A stretch of DNA of 64,000 nucleotides, from assembly GCF_005239225.2 (NCBI RefSeq), contig NC_133293.1, positions 7,626,001 to 7,690,000 on the forward strand. The letters run 5' to 3'. Position numbers and translations under genes: made by a program. The notes under the pieces are model-generated. The model was not told where the DNA came from. It made no database searches and worked only from the letters and a program-made list of their open reading frames with translations. Of the stretch, positions 44,542 to 56,744 are shown one piece after another; within the stretch, counting starts at the first letter, position 1, and the number at the start of each line of letters is the position of its first letter. This stretch comes from Populus alba. Its lineage: Eukaryota; Streptophyta; Magnoliopsida; Malpighiales; Salicaceae.

Positions 44542-45129
44542 CTCAATCAAGTATATATATTTTTAATTGTTTTATTAGTACATTAATTTTTTAAAAACAA
44601 TCAATTTCCGTACAACCTCAATCAATTATCTGATATGTCTTGTTTGATATTAACTTGTTGTTGGCGCACCAACTTCACTTTATGTCAATCAAGCACTCCT
44701 TTTTGTTCACGTAACTTTTTTCTATCAGGACAGTTTCATCAATATTTTTTTTCCAGTAAAGTTACTCTCCAAATTAATGTTATATTTAATAAATGAAAAT
44801 ATCCTCAATTAAAATAAATCATGTTAAAAGAAAGCTCTTTTAATTAATAGGAAGTTATATGTACTATGGTTAAAAACTATTTTATGATTAATTAAAATAA
44901 ATAAATGATTTACAAATTCAACTAAGATATTTATCATGGATTTGACACCGTTTGTTTCCAAAAAAATAGTTTTTTTTTTTAAAGTGAATTCCTTGAAAAG
45001 TGAATTTTAAAAAAAAATAAATTAATTTTTGATATGTGGTAGTGATATGAAAAATAAACTGGAAATTACTAGATTTACACAATCTCATGAAATGAAAAAA
45101 ATTAAAATTCATGTATTTAATTGAGAAAG
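43439..45129. other. Intergenic, AT-rich
   Basis: No gene seen. Contains the SINE-like repeat listed next and an (AT)n tract at about 44498-44536. Confidence 0.5.
44157..44400 (+). repeat. SINE-like repeat with box-B-like motif
   Basis: 'gacatggtatcaaagcc...agcggtcccgagttcgaatctcacc' contains 'gagttcgaatctc', close to a pol III box B. It ends in A-runs and (AAG)n. Inverted copies at 28062-28350 and 28862-29125. Probably a tRNA-derived SINE; no target-site duplication found. Confidence 0.45.
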
Positions 45130-45362
45130 GCTAAAAGTTGGTATAGCACTCCTGTATATTTTTTTCTTAATATGTCCTATTTATTTTTGTATTTTAAAAA
45201 TGTTTTTGGAAAAATTTAAAAAAAAATTATTTGCTTCAAATTAATTTATTTTTTTATGTTTTTAAATCATTTTGATGTGCTGATATTAAAAAAAATTATT
45301 TTAATATATTTCTAAAGTAAAAAATACTTTAAAAAACAACTATTACTACGTTTCAAGACACC
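45130..45362. mobile_element. MITE-like repeat
   Basis: Contains 'aaatcattttgatgtgctgat', the inverse of the core at 30031-30232, plus 'gcttcaaattaattta' and 'tttggaaaaat'. Ends 'tacgtttcaagacaccacc'. Confidence 0.45.
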
Positions 45363-45479
45363 ACCTAAATATCTAAAATATATAAATAAAACAATCAATA
45401 AAATCCAGAAAACAAATATTTGATTAAACATTTTTAAAAAAAATTAGTACACCAATATATATATATAAAGACTCTAAAA

Positions 45480-47488
45480 CGCGTAGGTTTTTTACCGTAG
45501 CAGGTTTTTTTTTTGTAGCAGTTCTTTTTTTTTTCGCTTTTGTTTCTTCTTCTTTTTTTTTACATGTTTTTTTTTCTTTTTTTTTTACCCAAAATTGACT
45601 TCTTCTTCTTTTTTTCTTTTTTTTAATTTTTTTTCAAAATTATCTTAGCTAATGTTTTTAAATATTGAGCTGGTTAAAAATTTAACTATGTACTTTTTTT
45701 CTTTAAAATATTGTGAATTGCTATAATATTCTCATACATTGTTTTTTTTTTTTTTTATGATTTGTTTATTCTTTTCTTTTTCAAGATGGTATTTGTAGAT
45801 TTTATTTTTTTTATATTAAGTTGGTTGAGAATTTAGCTTTGTAGTTTTTTAAAAAAAAAAAAAAAAACAATATGGATTGCTACAGTGTTTCCCCTACATA
45901 GTTTTTATTTTGATGCAGTGTTTCCCCACATATTTTATTAAAATATTATCTTTATCGAATTTATTTTTTCAATACTGAGGTGGCTAATAATCTAACTTTA
46001 GCTTTTCCCCGCATGTTTTTTTATTTTTTTTATTTGTTTTTCTTTTTTTCCAAAATTTTCATTTTTTAAATATTTTCTTTTTTTTTTTTTCCAGAATTAT
46101 TTTTGTTGATTTTATTTTTTTACTATTGAGTTGGTTGAAAATTTAGTTTTTTGTTTTTTTCCATAAAACACTATAGCTTTCCCCACGTGTTTTTTTTTTC
46201 GCTTTTGTTTCCTTTTTTTACATGTTTTTTTTTTCATTTCTTTTACCCAAAATTGACTTCTTTTTATTTTTTTAAATAATCTTTGTCAGTTTTTTTTTAT
46301 ATATTGAGCTGGTTGAGAACTTAGCTTTGTACCTATTTTCAAAAAAAAAAAACACTGTGGATTACTAAAGTGTTTCCTTTACATGGTATTTGTTTGGCTG
46401 CAGTGTTTCCCCCACATGTTTTTTTTTTTTAAATTATCTTTGTTGAATTTATTTTTTTAATATTGAGTTCGTTGAGAATTTAGCTTTAGCTTTAGCTTTA
46501 GCTTTAGCTTTAGCTTTCCCCATGTTTTGTTTTTCATTTTTTTAAAATTTTTTCCAAAATTATCTTTCTTCTTTATATTTTCATTTTTTTTTCATAATTA
46601 TTTTTGTTGATTTTACTTTTTTACTATTGAGCTGATTGAGAATTTAGTTTTTTAATTTTTTTCTTTAAAACACTAGATTGCTACAATGTTTCTCTACATC
46701 GTTTTTTATTAAATAATTTTTTTTTCAGAATTATCTTTTTCGATTTTATTCTTTTCATATTAAGCTGATTGAAAATTTGGCTTTGTAGTTATTTAAATCA
46801 CTGTAGATTGCTACAGTGTTGTCCCACATGATTTTTGCATTGCCACAATGTTTCCCCACATGTTTTTTTTGTCGATGTTTTTTTTTCAAATATGTTTTTG
46901 TCAAATTTATTTTTTTCATACTGAACTGGTTAACAATTTAGCTTTTTTTTCCTTAAAACACCGTTGATTGCTACAATGTTTTTCCATATGATTTTTTTTT
47001 ATGTTTTTTTTAATTGTCTTTGTCGTTTTTATTGCTTTTAATATTGAGCTGATTAAAAATTATAACTTTAGATTTTCTCATAAAACATTATAGATTGTTA
47101 TAGTTTTCCCTGCATGTTTTTTTTCCTTTCGTTTTTTTTATATTTGTCAAAATTATATTTGTTGATTTTTTTTTTTATATTGAGCTGGTTGAGAATTATA
47201 ATTGTATATTTCCTCAGAAAACACTATAGATTGCTACAGTGTTTTCTTAAATGATTTTAATATTGAACTGGTTGAAAATTTAGCTTTAACTTTCCCCACA
47301 TGTTTTTTTTTTCATTTTTTTTATTATTTGTGTTTTGATTTTTTTTCTTCCAAAATTGCCATTTTTTTTTTCATTTTTTTGTGTTTTTTTTCGTAATTGT
47401 TGTTGTTGATTTTGTTTTTTTTTTTTTTAATATTGAGCTGGTTGAGAATATAGCTTTATAGTTTTTTCCTTTAAAATATTGTGAATGG
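45480..47488. repeat. T-rich degenerate tandem array, period about 150 bp
   Basis: About thirteen imperfect units, each with 'ttgagctggttgagaatttagctt' then 'aacactgtagattgctacagtgtttcccacatg' and T-runs. The first motif recurs at about 45665, 45822, 45977, 46127, 46305, 46467, 46627, 46769, 46920, 47052, 47182, 47262 and 47432. Includes (TAGCTT)6 at 46481-46516. A second array is at 61738-63400. Interrupted by the solo LTR at 47489 and briefly resuming at 49833. Confidence 0.8.
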
Positions 47489-49832
47489 TGTCGCACATGT
47501 GCAGTGTCGCGGCGAAAACATCCACCCTCAAATTTGGCATTATCTAAAAATGTGTGGAATGTGGGGAGACAAGGAATTCTTGTCTTTTACTAGTGAAAAA
47601 AATTAGAATGGGAGTCGCCACCTAGTATTTTGGTTACTAGGAACCCTAACTGGTCTTAGAGATCGGGTACGGGGACTGGTTGCGTAAAGGGAAGGTATTA
47701 GCACCCCAAATACGCCCTACCTAAGGTAAGCTGCATTGTTTTTATTGTCTGATAAATCTAAAGTCTTGTCGTGCTTTCTAGATGTTGGTCCGTCTGTAAT
47801 TTAATAAAAGTTCACTTCGGTAAGGAGATCCTTAACTTATTGGAAAATTAACTGTTCTAACCTCAACAAAAAAACTTAATATCCAGAGTATGTCTTACGT
47901 ATAAGATCATAACCCTAAATATTAAAAGAAAAAAAATAAGTTTTTTAAAATTTTTGAAATATTGGCCTAGTTTTCGTAACTTTAATAAACTGGTTATTAA
48001 AGCTCAACATGCATGCTAAAACCTTTTAGTTTTTTTTTATGAAGATACAATATGATTTTTTTTTATTATTTTTTTAGAGAGACTTGGCCATATGCATAAA
48101 AAAAATATTTTTTTATTTTTTATTTTTCAATGTCTTGACGAAAACCGTGTAATTTAATACCGTATTTGTATCTTTATAGTATAAAAATACAAACTAATAT
48201 TAATTAAAATGCAGTAAAAAAATTATGGAAAATCATAGAATTTTTAAAATAATTTTTTGAATTTTTTTTTTGGACCGGGCTGGGACAGGGCTGGACCTCG
48301 CAGGCCTAGCTGGGTCACTGGTCCAAACCAGTGACGCGGATAAAGAACATAAAGCACGCGTGAATTTCTTCACGGACTGTGCGAAGGTAATTAAATTACC
48401 TTCGCACAGTAACATGCATTTTTTTTTTTTTTTTTGCAGAGTTAGAGAACGGAAGAAAAACAGATCTGGTTTTGAAGAAAGGAAGCTGATGGTTGTGCTA
48501 ACCTACTCCGCTGGCTTCGTGATTCTGGAGAAGGAAAATCCTATGGTGATGCTGGCCTCCTCTGCTGGTTCCCTGGTTCTGAAGAGAGTGAAGCCGGTGG
48601 TGATGGTGGCTTCCTCTGGTATTGGAGAAAGGAGGCCGATGGTTGTGCTACTCTGCTGGGTTGTTCTCCTCTCTCTGCTTCCTTCTCTTTAGTTTCTTAT
48701 GCTCTTCCTTACGTTCCCCATTGTTTTCTCTTCCTTGCGTTCCCCTCTCCCTCTGTTTTTTCTTTCCTCTCTCGTTGCTTTTCCTTCTCTGTTCTGCTCT
48801 CTTCCTCCTCTCTGTCTCGCCTCGTTCTCCTCCTTTATTTTCCCGTTTTCTTTCTGTCCCTGCTCTCCCTTTCTCTTCTTCTTTCTCCTTTCTGTTGTGC
48901 AGTGCTGGAGCGGCTGTGATGGAGAATGGCAGTGGCTGCTGGACGAAGAAGATGATGAGCTGAAAATGGCGTTGGCAGTGCTGGTGCGGCTCTCTTCTTT
49001 CTGCCCCTTTTTTTTCGTTCGTCTCGGTTTTCTTTCCTCTCTTCACTGTACTCTCCCTTTGTCTCCTTCTTTTTCTCCCCTCGTTCGTCTTGTAATTTGG
49101 AGACAGCGAGATAGGAGCCATAAAATGTGCCCCTAATTGGAGCAATTTGCTGCAAAACATATCCCTATTTTACTGCTAAAAACGGCTTTCTTTGAAGGAG
49201 ACAGTAAATAATGCTCTTTGAGGAAACAACGCCGTTTCAAAATTTCAAAATGAATATTTTCGATTCGGTCCTTGGTTGTTTTGACAATTTTGTAACCAAG
49301 CCCCCCAGATGAGTTGTAATTAGATCCCTTGATTTTAGCGTCTTTTCTGGTTTGGTCCCTGGTTTCAGATTCTTTCAATTAAGTCCCTAATTGGCCATCA
49401 AACTTCAATAACTATGCAATTAAGCCCCTGATTTGGCCAAATCAACTCTTCAAAATTATAAGAGGAACCTAGAACTTTAATTTCTTCTAATAAAAGCTTA
49501 AATTGACTTAAAAATCAATTTTTTTTCTTGCAATCAAACCCTCCATAAATTTAATTAAACCTTAGATAAAATTTAATTGAGTCCATAAACATTTGATTTT
49601 GAACTTTTCTTCCTCAAATTGAATTTTTCTTGTCTCCAGGGCTCTCATCAGTAAAAAAATATACTGTCAAATTTTAACTTTTTTTATTTTTGCTCCTAAA
49701 CCAATTTTGACCTTTCTTCGGCATTCTAGCATCCTTTTCTTGCTTCTATTATTTTTTGGATTTCTTCCGAATATTTTTTTTTTTGTTTTTTCTCATTTTT
49801 TTTTATATGGAACCCAAAAATAGATAACAACA
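47489..49832 (-). mobile_element. Probable solo LTR of the Tat/Ogre-like family (copy D)
   Basis: On the plus strand it begins 'tgtcgcacatgtgcag' (inverse of the family 3' end) and ends 'gataacaaca' (inverse of tgtcataacc). Flanks 'aatgg' and 'gatgg' are a near-perfect 5-bp target duplication; joining them restores the T-rich array unit ('gtgaatggtaacaattttt'). No internal element DNA. Contains a 35-bp palindrome, a gtcactggt hairpin and a pyrimidine-rich tract (48640-49130) with spurious ORFs on both strands. Confidence 0.7.
48376..48410. repeat. 35-bp perfect palindrome
   Basis: 'actgtgcgaaggtaatt', one base, then its exact reverse complement. Lies in solo LTR D. Confidence 0.95.
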
Positions 49833-49869
49833 GATGGTAACAATTTTTTTTTATGATTTTTTTTACAAA

Positions 49870-50560
49870 TCCATGATAATACACAAGCATGCCACAAGCC
49901 CGCGGCATCACGCGGGCATGTCACGCCTTTTACTAATATATTTACTTATTAATATATTATTATATTATAATTATAATTATAATTATATATTATATTATAT
50001 AACTGTTTTTTTCTTTTTCTTTCTTTTTAATTTTTTTAATGAATTTTTTTTTGTTTGATTTAGTTTATTAATGTTAAATTTTTTTTATTTAGTTATCAGA
50101 TTTTCATGATACGGATCTCGGGTTTGAGGGTTAACCTAATTTGACGAGTTATTTTTTTTATTTAATTTAGTTTTGTTAAAGTTAATTTTTTTTCTATTTA
50201 ATTATCAAACTTTCATACTTTCATGACACGTGTCCTGGGCTTGACGGGTTAACTTGGTTTGATGGGTTAACCTAGTTAATTCTGGGTAAACCCGTTATTT
50301 TTTTCTATTTAGTTATTAAACTTTCATGATGTGAATCTCAGGTTTTACGGGATAACCTGGTTTAAAGGGTTAACCCAATTAATTCATTTTTTTTCTTTTT
50401 CTTCATTAGTTTTTTCCTTCTTGTTGATTTTTTTTCTTTGTTTTTTTAATTAATCTATTTAATTATTACACTTTTATGACACAAATCTTATAGCTAGACC
50501 CACATCCAATATTTTTGGATCCGGTTTTAACAGTCAGGCTCAGTTAAACTTGGGTCATGC
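49870..50560. repeat. Degenerate ~125-bp tandem repeat, 'gggttaacc' family
   Basis: Four imperfect units from about 50040, each with 'tta(t/g)ttaa..tttcatgacac', 'gggttaacctggtttgacgggttaacc' and T-runs. 49870-50040 is AT-rich with no feature. No gene. Confidence 0.55.
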
Positions 50561-50739
50561 AAGTTTAATTTTATTATTAATATTATAAATATTACTCTTA
50601 GATCATGCGTTGTTGCCAAATCCAAGATTCTTAAGTATAGCTTTGCAGAAAAACTCAAAATTTTTTAAATTTTTATTTTTTTTAATATTTTTATATGCAA
50701 AAAAAAAATGACTCGCAGCATCCCACGGGGTCATGTAAT

Positions 50740-50740
50740 A

Positions 50741-50771
<31 letters not shown>

Positions 50772-51030
50772 ATAGCGTAATTCCCCATGAGAAATGGGAC
50801 CACTCAACGTATGGGAGCAATATAATACTCTCATGGCCATGTGTGTCTAATTAATATATATATATATATATAGCGTAACTCCCATGAGAAAAGGATATAT
50901 ATATATATAGCGTAACTCCCCATGAGAAAAGGATATATATATATATAGCGTAACTCCCCATGAGAAAAGGACCTCTCAACGTATGGGAGCAATATAATAC
51001 TCCCATGGCCATGTGTGGTCTAATTAATTC
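50740..51030 (+). repeat. Tandem repeats upstream of BAHD pseudogene
   Basis: The phrase '(ta)n gcgtaactcc(c)catgagaaa(a/t)gg' occurs four times (about 50765, 50865, 50905, 50945). The first and last are each followed by 'ctcaacgtatgggagcaatataatactc(t/c)catggccatgtgtg', so a promoter segment was duplicated and a 38-bp unit then amplified. Confidence 0.85.
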
Positions 51031-51089
51031 CTCTTCTATAAGATAAGATATACTTTGCCTGTGTATGGTCGAGAATTCTCCAAGAGAGG

Positions 51090-52371
51090 ATGAAGACTGC
51101 AAATGGAACTGATATCTTAGAAAGATAAATTAAAGCCATCTTCTCCAACCCTCGATCACCTTCGTCATTACCAACTCTCCTTTACCGATCAATTATGTCC
51201 ACCAGTGTATACTTCCTTCGTTTTCTTCTATCCAGCAGATGATGCTGACACCAAATTCGACAACCTTGAGATTCTTGAACAGCTTCAGCAGTCCTTGTCC
51301 AATGTCTTAACTCACTTCTATCCACTGGCCGGACGCCTTAAAGACAATATTTACGTAGATTGCAACGATGGGGGGGTCCCATTTCTGCAAGTGCGAGTCA
51401 AGTTTAAGCTTGTTCATGTACTTGAGAGTCGAGAACCTGGTGAACTCAACAAATTTCTCCCATTTGAATGTGATGGTGACCACGAATTTCTCTCCGGCGT
51501 CCAATTCAACATCTTTGAATGTGGAGGAATCGGTATTGGTTTGTGCATCTCCCACAAGATATCAGATATCTTTTCTTTTTTCGTGTTTTTCAAAAGTTGG
51601 GCCGCCACTTTTCGTGGTGAACCTGACCAAGAGCGTCCACAGTTCGAATCGGCCACGCTCTTCCCCGCCAGGAGTCTCTTTGGATATGACCCAAGAAATG
51701 CCATCTTTAAAACGAATATTGTGGCGAAAAGGTTTTTTTTCAGCAAGTCTTCCATAGAGGCACTTATAGCCAAATACTATAAAGCGACAAATACAGAAAA
51801 ACTGCAACGCCCATCTCCCATTGATGTCTTGTCAGCTTTCCTATGGAGCCGGATCGTAGCTGCAACCATGGTCGAATGGAAAGCAGATACAGTCCATGAA
51901 CTGGTTCACTACATGAATCTGCGGTCAATCATGTGCCCGCCACGATCAGAATACTCCTTCGGAAACATCTCCTGGGCTGCCAAAACAGTTCCATCCATGG
52001 GTGAAGGTTGCAATCTAGTTGGTCAAATAAGAGAGTCGATAAAAAAAGTAGATAGTGAGTACGTGAAAACACTTCAAGGAGGGGGCATGTTGGGTTCGGT
52101 GGGAGAGCAAGTCCAGAGAGTTGCGAGAGGGGAGGTGGTACGTTTCACCTTCACTAGCTTATGCGGACTCCCTATATATGAAGCCGATTTTGGGTGGGGG
52201 AAGCCGATATGGGCTGGTTCTCCGAGCTTGACTTTCAAAAATCAGATTGCTTTTACGGACACTGTATCTGGTGAAGGAATAGAGGCAAAGGTGCAACTAA
52301 CTGAGGAAGACATGGTCAAATTCCAAGATGACAGGGAGTTGCTCGAATTAGTTGCCCCAACTGGATGCTAG
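51090..52371 (+). pseudogene. BAHD acyltransferase with disrupted start
   Basis: From 51121 to the TAG-ended frame at 52371 there are 416 open codons aligning end to end with the two intact BAHD proteins (roughly half the residues identical). HKISD at 51553-51567 and canonical DFGWGKP at about 52183-52206 are intact. The natural ATG (51090) has a homologous leader but runs into TAA after 12 codons and is in another frame. In the main frame there is a TAG at 51118-51120 and no ATG until about residue 225. By length this is one extra base plus a stop. An upstream TATA-like 'ctataagata' is at 51034. A sequencing error, non-ATG start or unseen 5' exon would rescue it; otherwise it is a young pseudogene. 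Confidence 0.85.
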
Positions 52372-52445
52372 CTAAAGAGTAAAGACCTCGTATACTGTCA
52401 TGTTCAGAATAAGTAAAATGGCATCAGATGTTTTGCACTGGAGCA

Positions 52446-52476
52446 GGTGGTGGTGGTGGTGGTGGTGGTGGTGGTG
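52446..52476. repeat. (GGT)n microsatellite
   Basis: About ten GGT units in the 3' flank of the BAHD pseudogene. Confidence 0.95.
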
Positions 52477-52479
52477 ATG

Positions 52480-55400
52480 ATGTGTGTTGTGGTTATATAT
52501 GTACATCTTCAATCCTCAAGCATATGCTCTCTCGAGTTTGATTCTCAATTAATTGTTGGCGAGTCCAATGTGTATTTGGACAGACTCTTTATTATTTTCT
52601 TGTTTGAATTTACAATTCCTCTATAGTACTGTAATTAACACCTAAAGCCTAATCAAACAACTTACCCTCATGTATTCATTTGTTTTTTCCGCCGTTTCCA
52701 CCTCCAAAAATCCAATTTCCCTACATTTTTTTCCTACTATCTGAAGCCACTTTTGCTTTAAAAGACTAAAGACTAGCTTTGAAGAAAAAAAACGGGTTCA
52801 CGAAAATGACATCTATGTTTGAAAAGTAATCTGATATCTAGAAATTAGTTACATCGGTTGATTACTTAAGAATAAATCAATCGATTGAGATTGAGTAATT
52901 AATTAAATTAGAATTTTTTTATATTAGTTTAATTTTTTAACTATTTATGACTTCATCTCTATAAAAAAAGTTTGAGATTTAGCATTATTAAATAGCACAA
53001 AAAAAAAGAGAGAGAATAGCTAAGAGTGTTTAGAGAGAAACACTTAATAAAAATAATTTTTTTATAAAATGAAAAACAAAATAAAAAAAATAAGAGCAAG
53101 CATGCCTTGGCTTCAAAAGATTCAAATAAGGAGAAAAAAAGGAGAAAAAATATATATATCATCCCTTCCCTTGTTCATGTGTTTCTTTGTTTTTTTTTTT
53201 TCTTGACAAAAAAGATATTCTTTTTTCTATCCAAAGCATTGTTTTAAAAGGAAAAAAAGCTTATCATAATCTTAAAAGAAAATAAAAAAAACACATAATT
53301 CAATGATTTTATCCAATTATATGAAAATTTTAAGAATAATAAATGTGAGAAAAAAGTATATAAAATTTTACAATAAGAAAATAACAAAAAAGACTTTTTA
53401 TTCCCATTGAATATTCATAAGGCATATTAAAAAAGAAAATATACATATTAAATTCATATATAATTATTCATAAAATAATTGTTAATAAATATTTGTCATT
53501 AAGAAGCCCTAATATTATTTTTAAAACTATGATATAATCAGATAATTATTTAAATTATTATATTTAGAAGAACACTAGCTACATACTCGCGACAATAGAA
53601 AACGATGTTAGTTGGATATGTTTTCCTGCATCACAAATTTTAGTAATTGAGAATTAGGAATTACAATGTATGATATTTAATAATAATAAATTTAATAAAT
53701 ATAAGAATTGATAAATTATATATAAAAAAAAATGTTAACTTTAATTACAGACTAAAAATGGAAAGTTGGACTTCCTCACAAGAAATTAAAAAAAAAAAAA
53801 AAATAGATACATGTGCAAGTATTTGATCTCTTGTCGTTGTCGTGGGAAATTTTTAATTTTTTTTATTTAATTTTAATGGAATTAAAATGGGATATTCAAT
53901 AAAGTCAATGATTTAAATTCTATAGAAAAGATACAAATTTGAGTCTAAATTCTCTTTTCTAATTAATGAATGCATTTTTTATTTAGTAGCGTGGTTATTC
54001 AATAAAAACTAAAGACAATCAATAATAAATATTTCCAAAATAAATCAAATGATTTGAAATAGAGAGGAAAAAATATATCTTTTAATAAAGCAATCCTTCC
54101 TTTATTCATTGTATTTCTTTTTTTTTTCTTTATTACAAACATGTTTTTTTATCAACAACATTTTTATATATATATAAAAAAAAAAAAACTTATCATAATC
54201 TTTGAAAAAAAATTAAAAAAAAATCATGATTCAATAATTTGATCGAAATATATTAAAAATTGAAGAAAATAAATGTGAGAGAAATTATATAAAATTTTAC
54301 AATAAAAAATAACGAAATAATTTTTTTATTCACATTGCCTATTCATAAGCATTTTTTTAAAAAAGAAATTATGCATATTAGATACATATATAATTATTGA
54401 AAAAAATAATTGTTAATATTACCATAAGAGGTCCTATATTATTTAAAAACTATGGCACAATCATATAATTATTTAAATATCATTTTTTAAAAAAATCTTA
54501 CTAATAAATAAATATAAAAAAAAAAGCAATAAAAAAATAAAGGTCAAATGTCCTTGCGGCTTTAAGAAGGGCCATTCATATTTGCCCACATGAAAAAGCA
54601 TGTTCATGTTTGGGCCTAGAATGCCAGGGTAGTGAGACTGGGAGGATGATACCTTTTAAATTAAAAAAAAAAAAAATCAAACAAACAATGGGTCGTCTGC
54701 AATAGTTTCTAGTTATCAAAGGCTATTATGGTGAAAAATAAAAGATCTATTGAGTTTTGAACCCTAAATCTAATGTTTCAACCCTACTTTTTTTAACAAA
54801 AAAACATTTATATCAACCTCTAAAATCATATCTTTATTTATCATAAAAGACATTTTAATCAAACTAAAAACTCAAAATAAAATCAAATTTAATAGAAACA
54901 ATCTTTATTGAATTCTCATTCATAAAACATCCACAAAATCATAGTTATTTGGTCGCGTTAGAATGGTAAGATCACCAGAATGTATTTATCTCAATCTCTC
55001 TCTTTTAGCAACTTTTTCTCTCCTTTTTATTTACAATAGAGAAGATTGAAATGCCTAGAATAAATGAAGCTAGTGTTTTTAATATAAAAGTTATCGGAAA
55101 AACCAAAATGGCAAAATATCAAAAACTTTAGGGAATCAAATTAAACTTTTACACGCCTTTTGAATAATGTATGCTGAAAGTAGGTTTTTGTTTTAAATAT
55201 GTTTAGTTTTCATCCCTTGATTTTTCTCAATTTTTTGTTTTTGAGTACAAAATAAAAATTAAATTTTTTTAAATTTGATCTTTAATTTAATGTCAGGAAT
55301 ATCACGATATCCAATAACACTATAGCATAGGCATAGAAAGTTTTGAAAGATAAAAAGAAAAATCCCATCACTTAGAAACATGACAACATAACTCGTTGAA

Positions 55401-56744
55401 TGATTATATTTGAAAAAAAAAAATAAAAGTTTTAATGACAAAATGTATAGAAAAGATGAATTTAAATTTCATGGACTAGGTAAAGAAAAATAGCTATGAA
55501 TAGCAAAATGAGGAGTGTAAGCCACACTAGATAAATAAAATAAGTCAAATTCTTTTATTTTTTTTTATAAAATAATTATAATATATTAAGGATGAAATTG
55601 ATTGTAAAAAAATTATCAAACCCAAACTTCTTATTTCTAGCTTCCGAATTTAAATTAAAATTGTGTGGGAGTTGTCCTAACACAATCTAGTTGACGTGAT
55701 CAGTCAAATATAACTCGACTAAATGACTAAAAAATAATATTTAAGAATGAAATTTAAAAAAATTTAATAAAATTTGACAGGAAAAAAAAACTATTAACCC
55801 GACTTATTTATAGTCTGTATTTTACAATTAACCATACAAAAAATTATCTAGCGTGATTTTATTAATCTTCTTCCAATCTCAAAACAACCGACTATTGTTT
55901 TCATATATAAAAAATTACAGTAATAAATAAAAAAAAAAAGAAGAACAAGATTGAAAGGAAAAAAAAAGAGAGAGAGGGTCTGAATTATAAAAAAAAAAGA
56001 AAAGAGTAATAATTGAAGCTCAATCAACTTTCCCAAGTGTTTATTTTTTCAGTATAGTAGAGTAATAATTTTATAGAAATTCATTATAATTATATTCTTT
56101 TAAAAACATGACAATAAAAAAAATTAAAAAAACTCACCGATTCCATATCCGGCATATGACACCAAATGAACCCAGGTATTTTTACATAAGACTTTGATTG
56201 TAGCCTGTTTAGCTCTGCTAGGGTTGAACCTGTATTTCGTGTTGGAAAATAATTTTAAAATTCTTTTTTTTTTATTAAAAATTAAATGCGTATTTGTATT
56301 TTTTGAATCGTTTTGATGTGCTGATGTCAAAAATATGAATTTTTAAAAAAAAATAAAAAAAATTATTGACATGTATTCAGCCACGAGAAAAATATTAAAA
56401 GAGTAATTACTACCACACTGCCAACCAAGCAAGAATCATTCATATAAAACCATACTTCCATGATTGTAAGACCACACCTACGGTAAACTCAACTCTACCT
56501 CTTTTTTATTTATCATATAGGAAAAAGTGCACTTAACAAGGCGTGCATATATTTTGGCCGGTCTCAACAATGTCTTCCAGCTAGCTGTCAACGCTCCACA
56601 AGTAGACACCAAGCCACACACAGCCATCCACACACACAATGAAAGTGCTAATTGCATGACGCGCGATTATTACACAGACTGAAAACCACCATAGACGAGG
56701 AGAAAATTAACAGAGCCTATTTCGAGATATACTTAAAGAGAAGA
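52480..56744. other. AT-rich intergenic with internal duplication
   Basis: No gene. About 53150-53570 and 54080-54500 are diverged direct copies ('gcttatcataatctt', 'aataaatgtgaga', 'ataaaattttacaata', 'cctattcataagcat'), offset about 930 bp. A partial MITE-like copy with 'cgttttgatgtgctgatgtcaaaaata' is at about 56250-56440. Confidence 0.55.

Noticed and set aside
48270..49160. Several 100-170 aa ORFs on both strands
   Set aside because: Pyrimidine-rich LTR segment without stops; Ser/Leu/Phe or Arg/Lys/Glu-rich translations, no domain.
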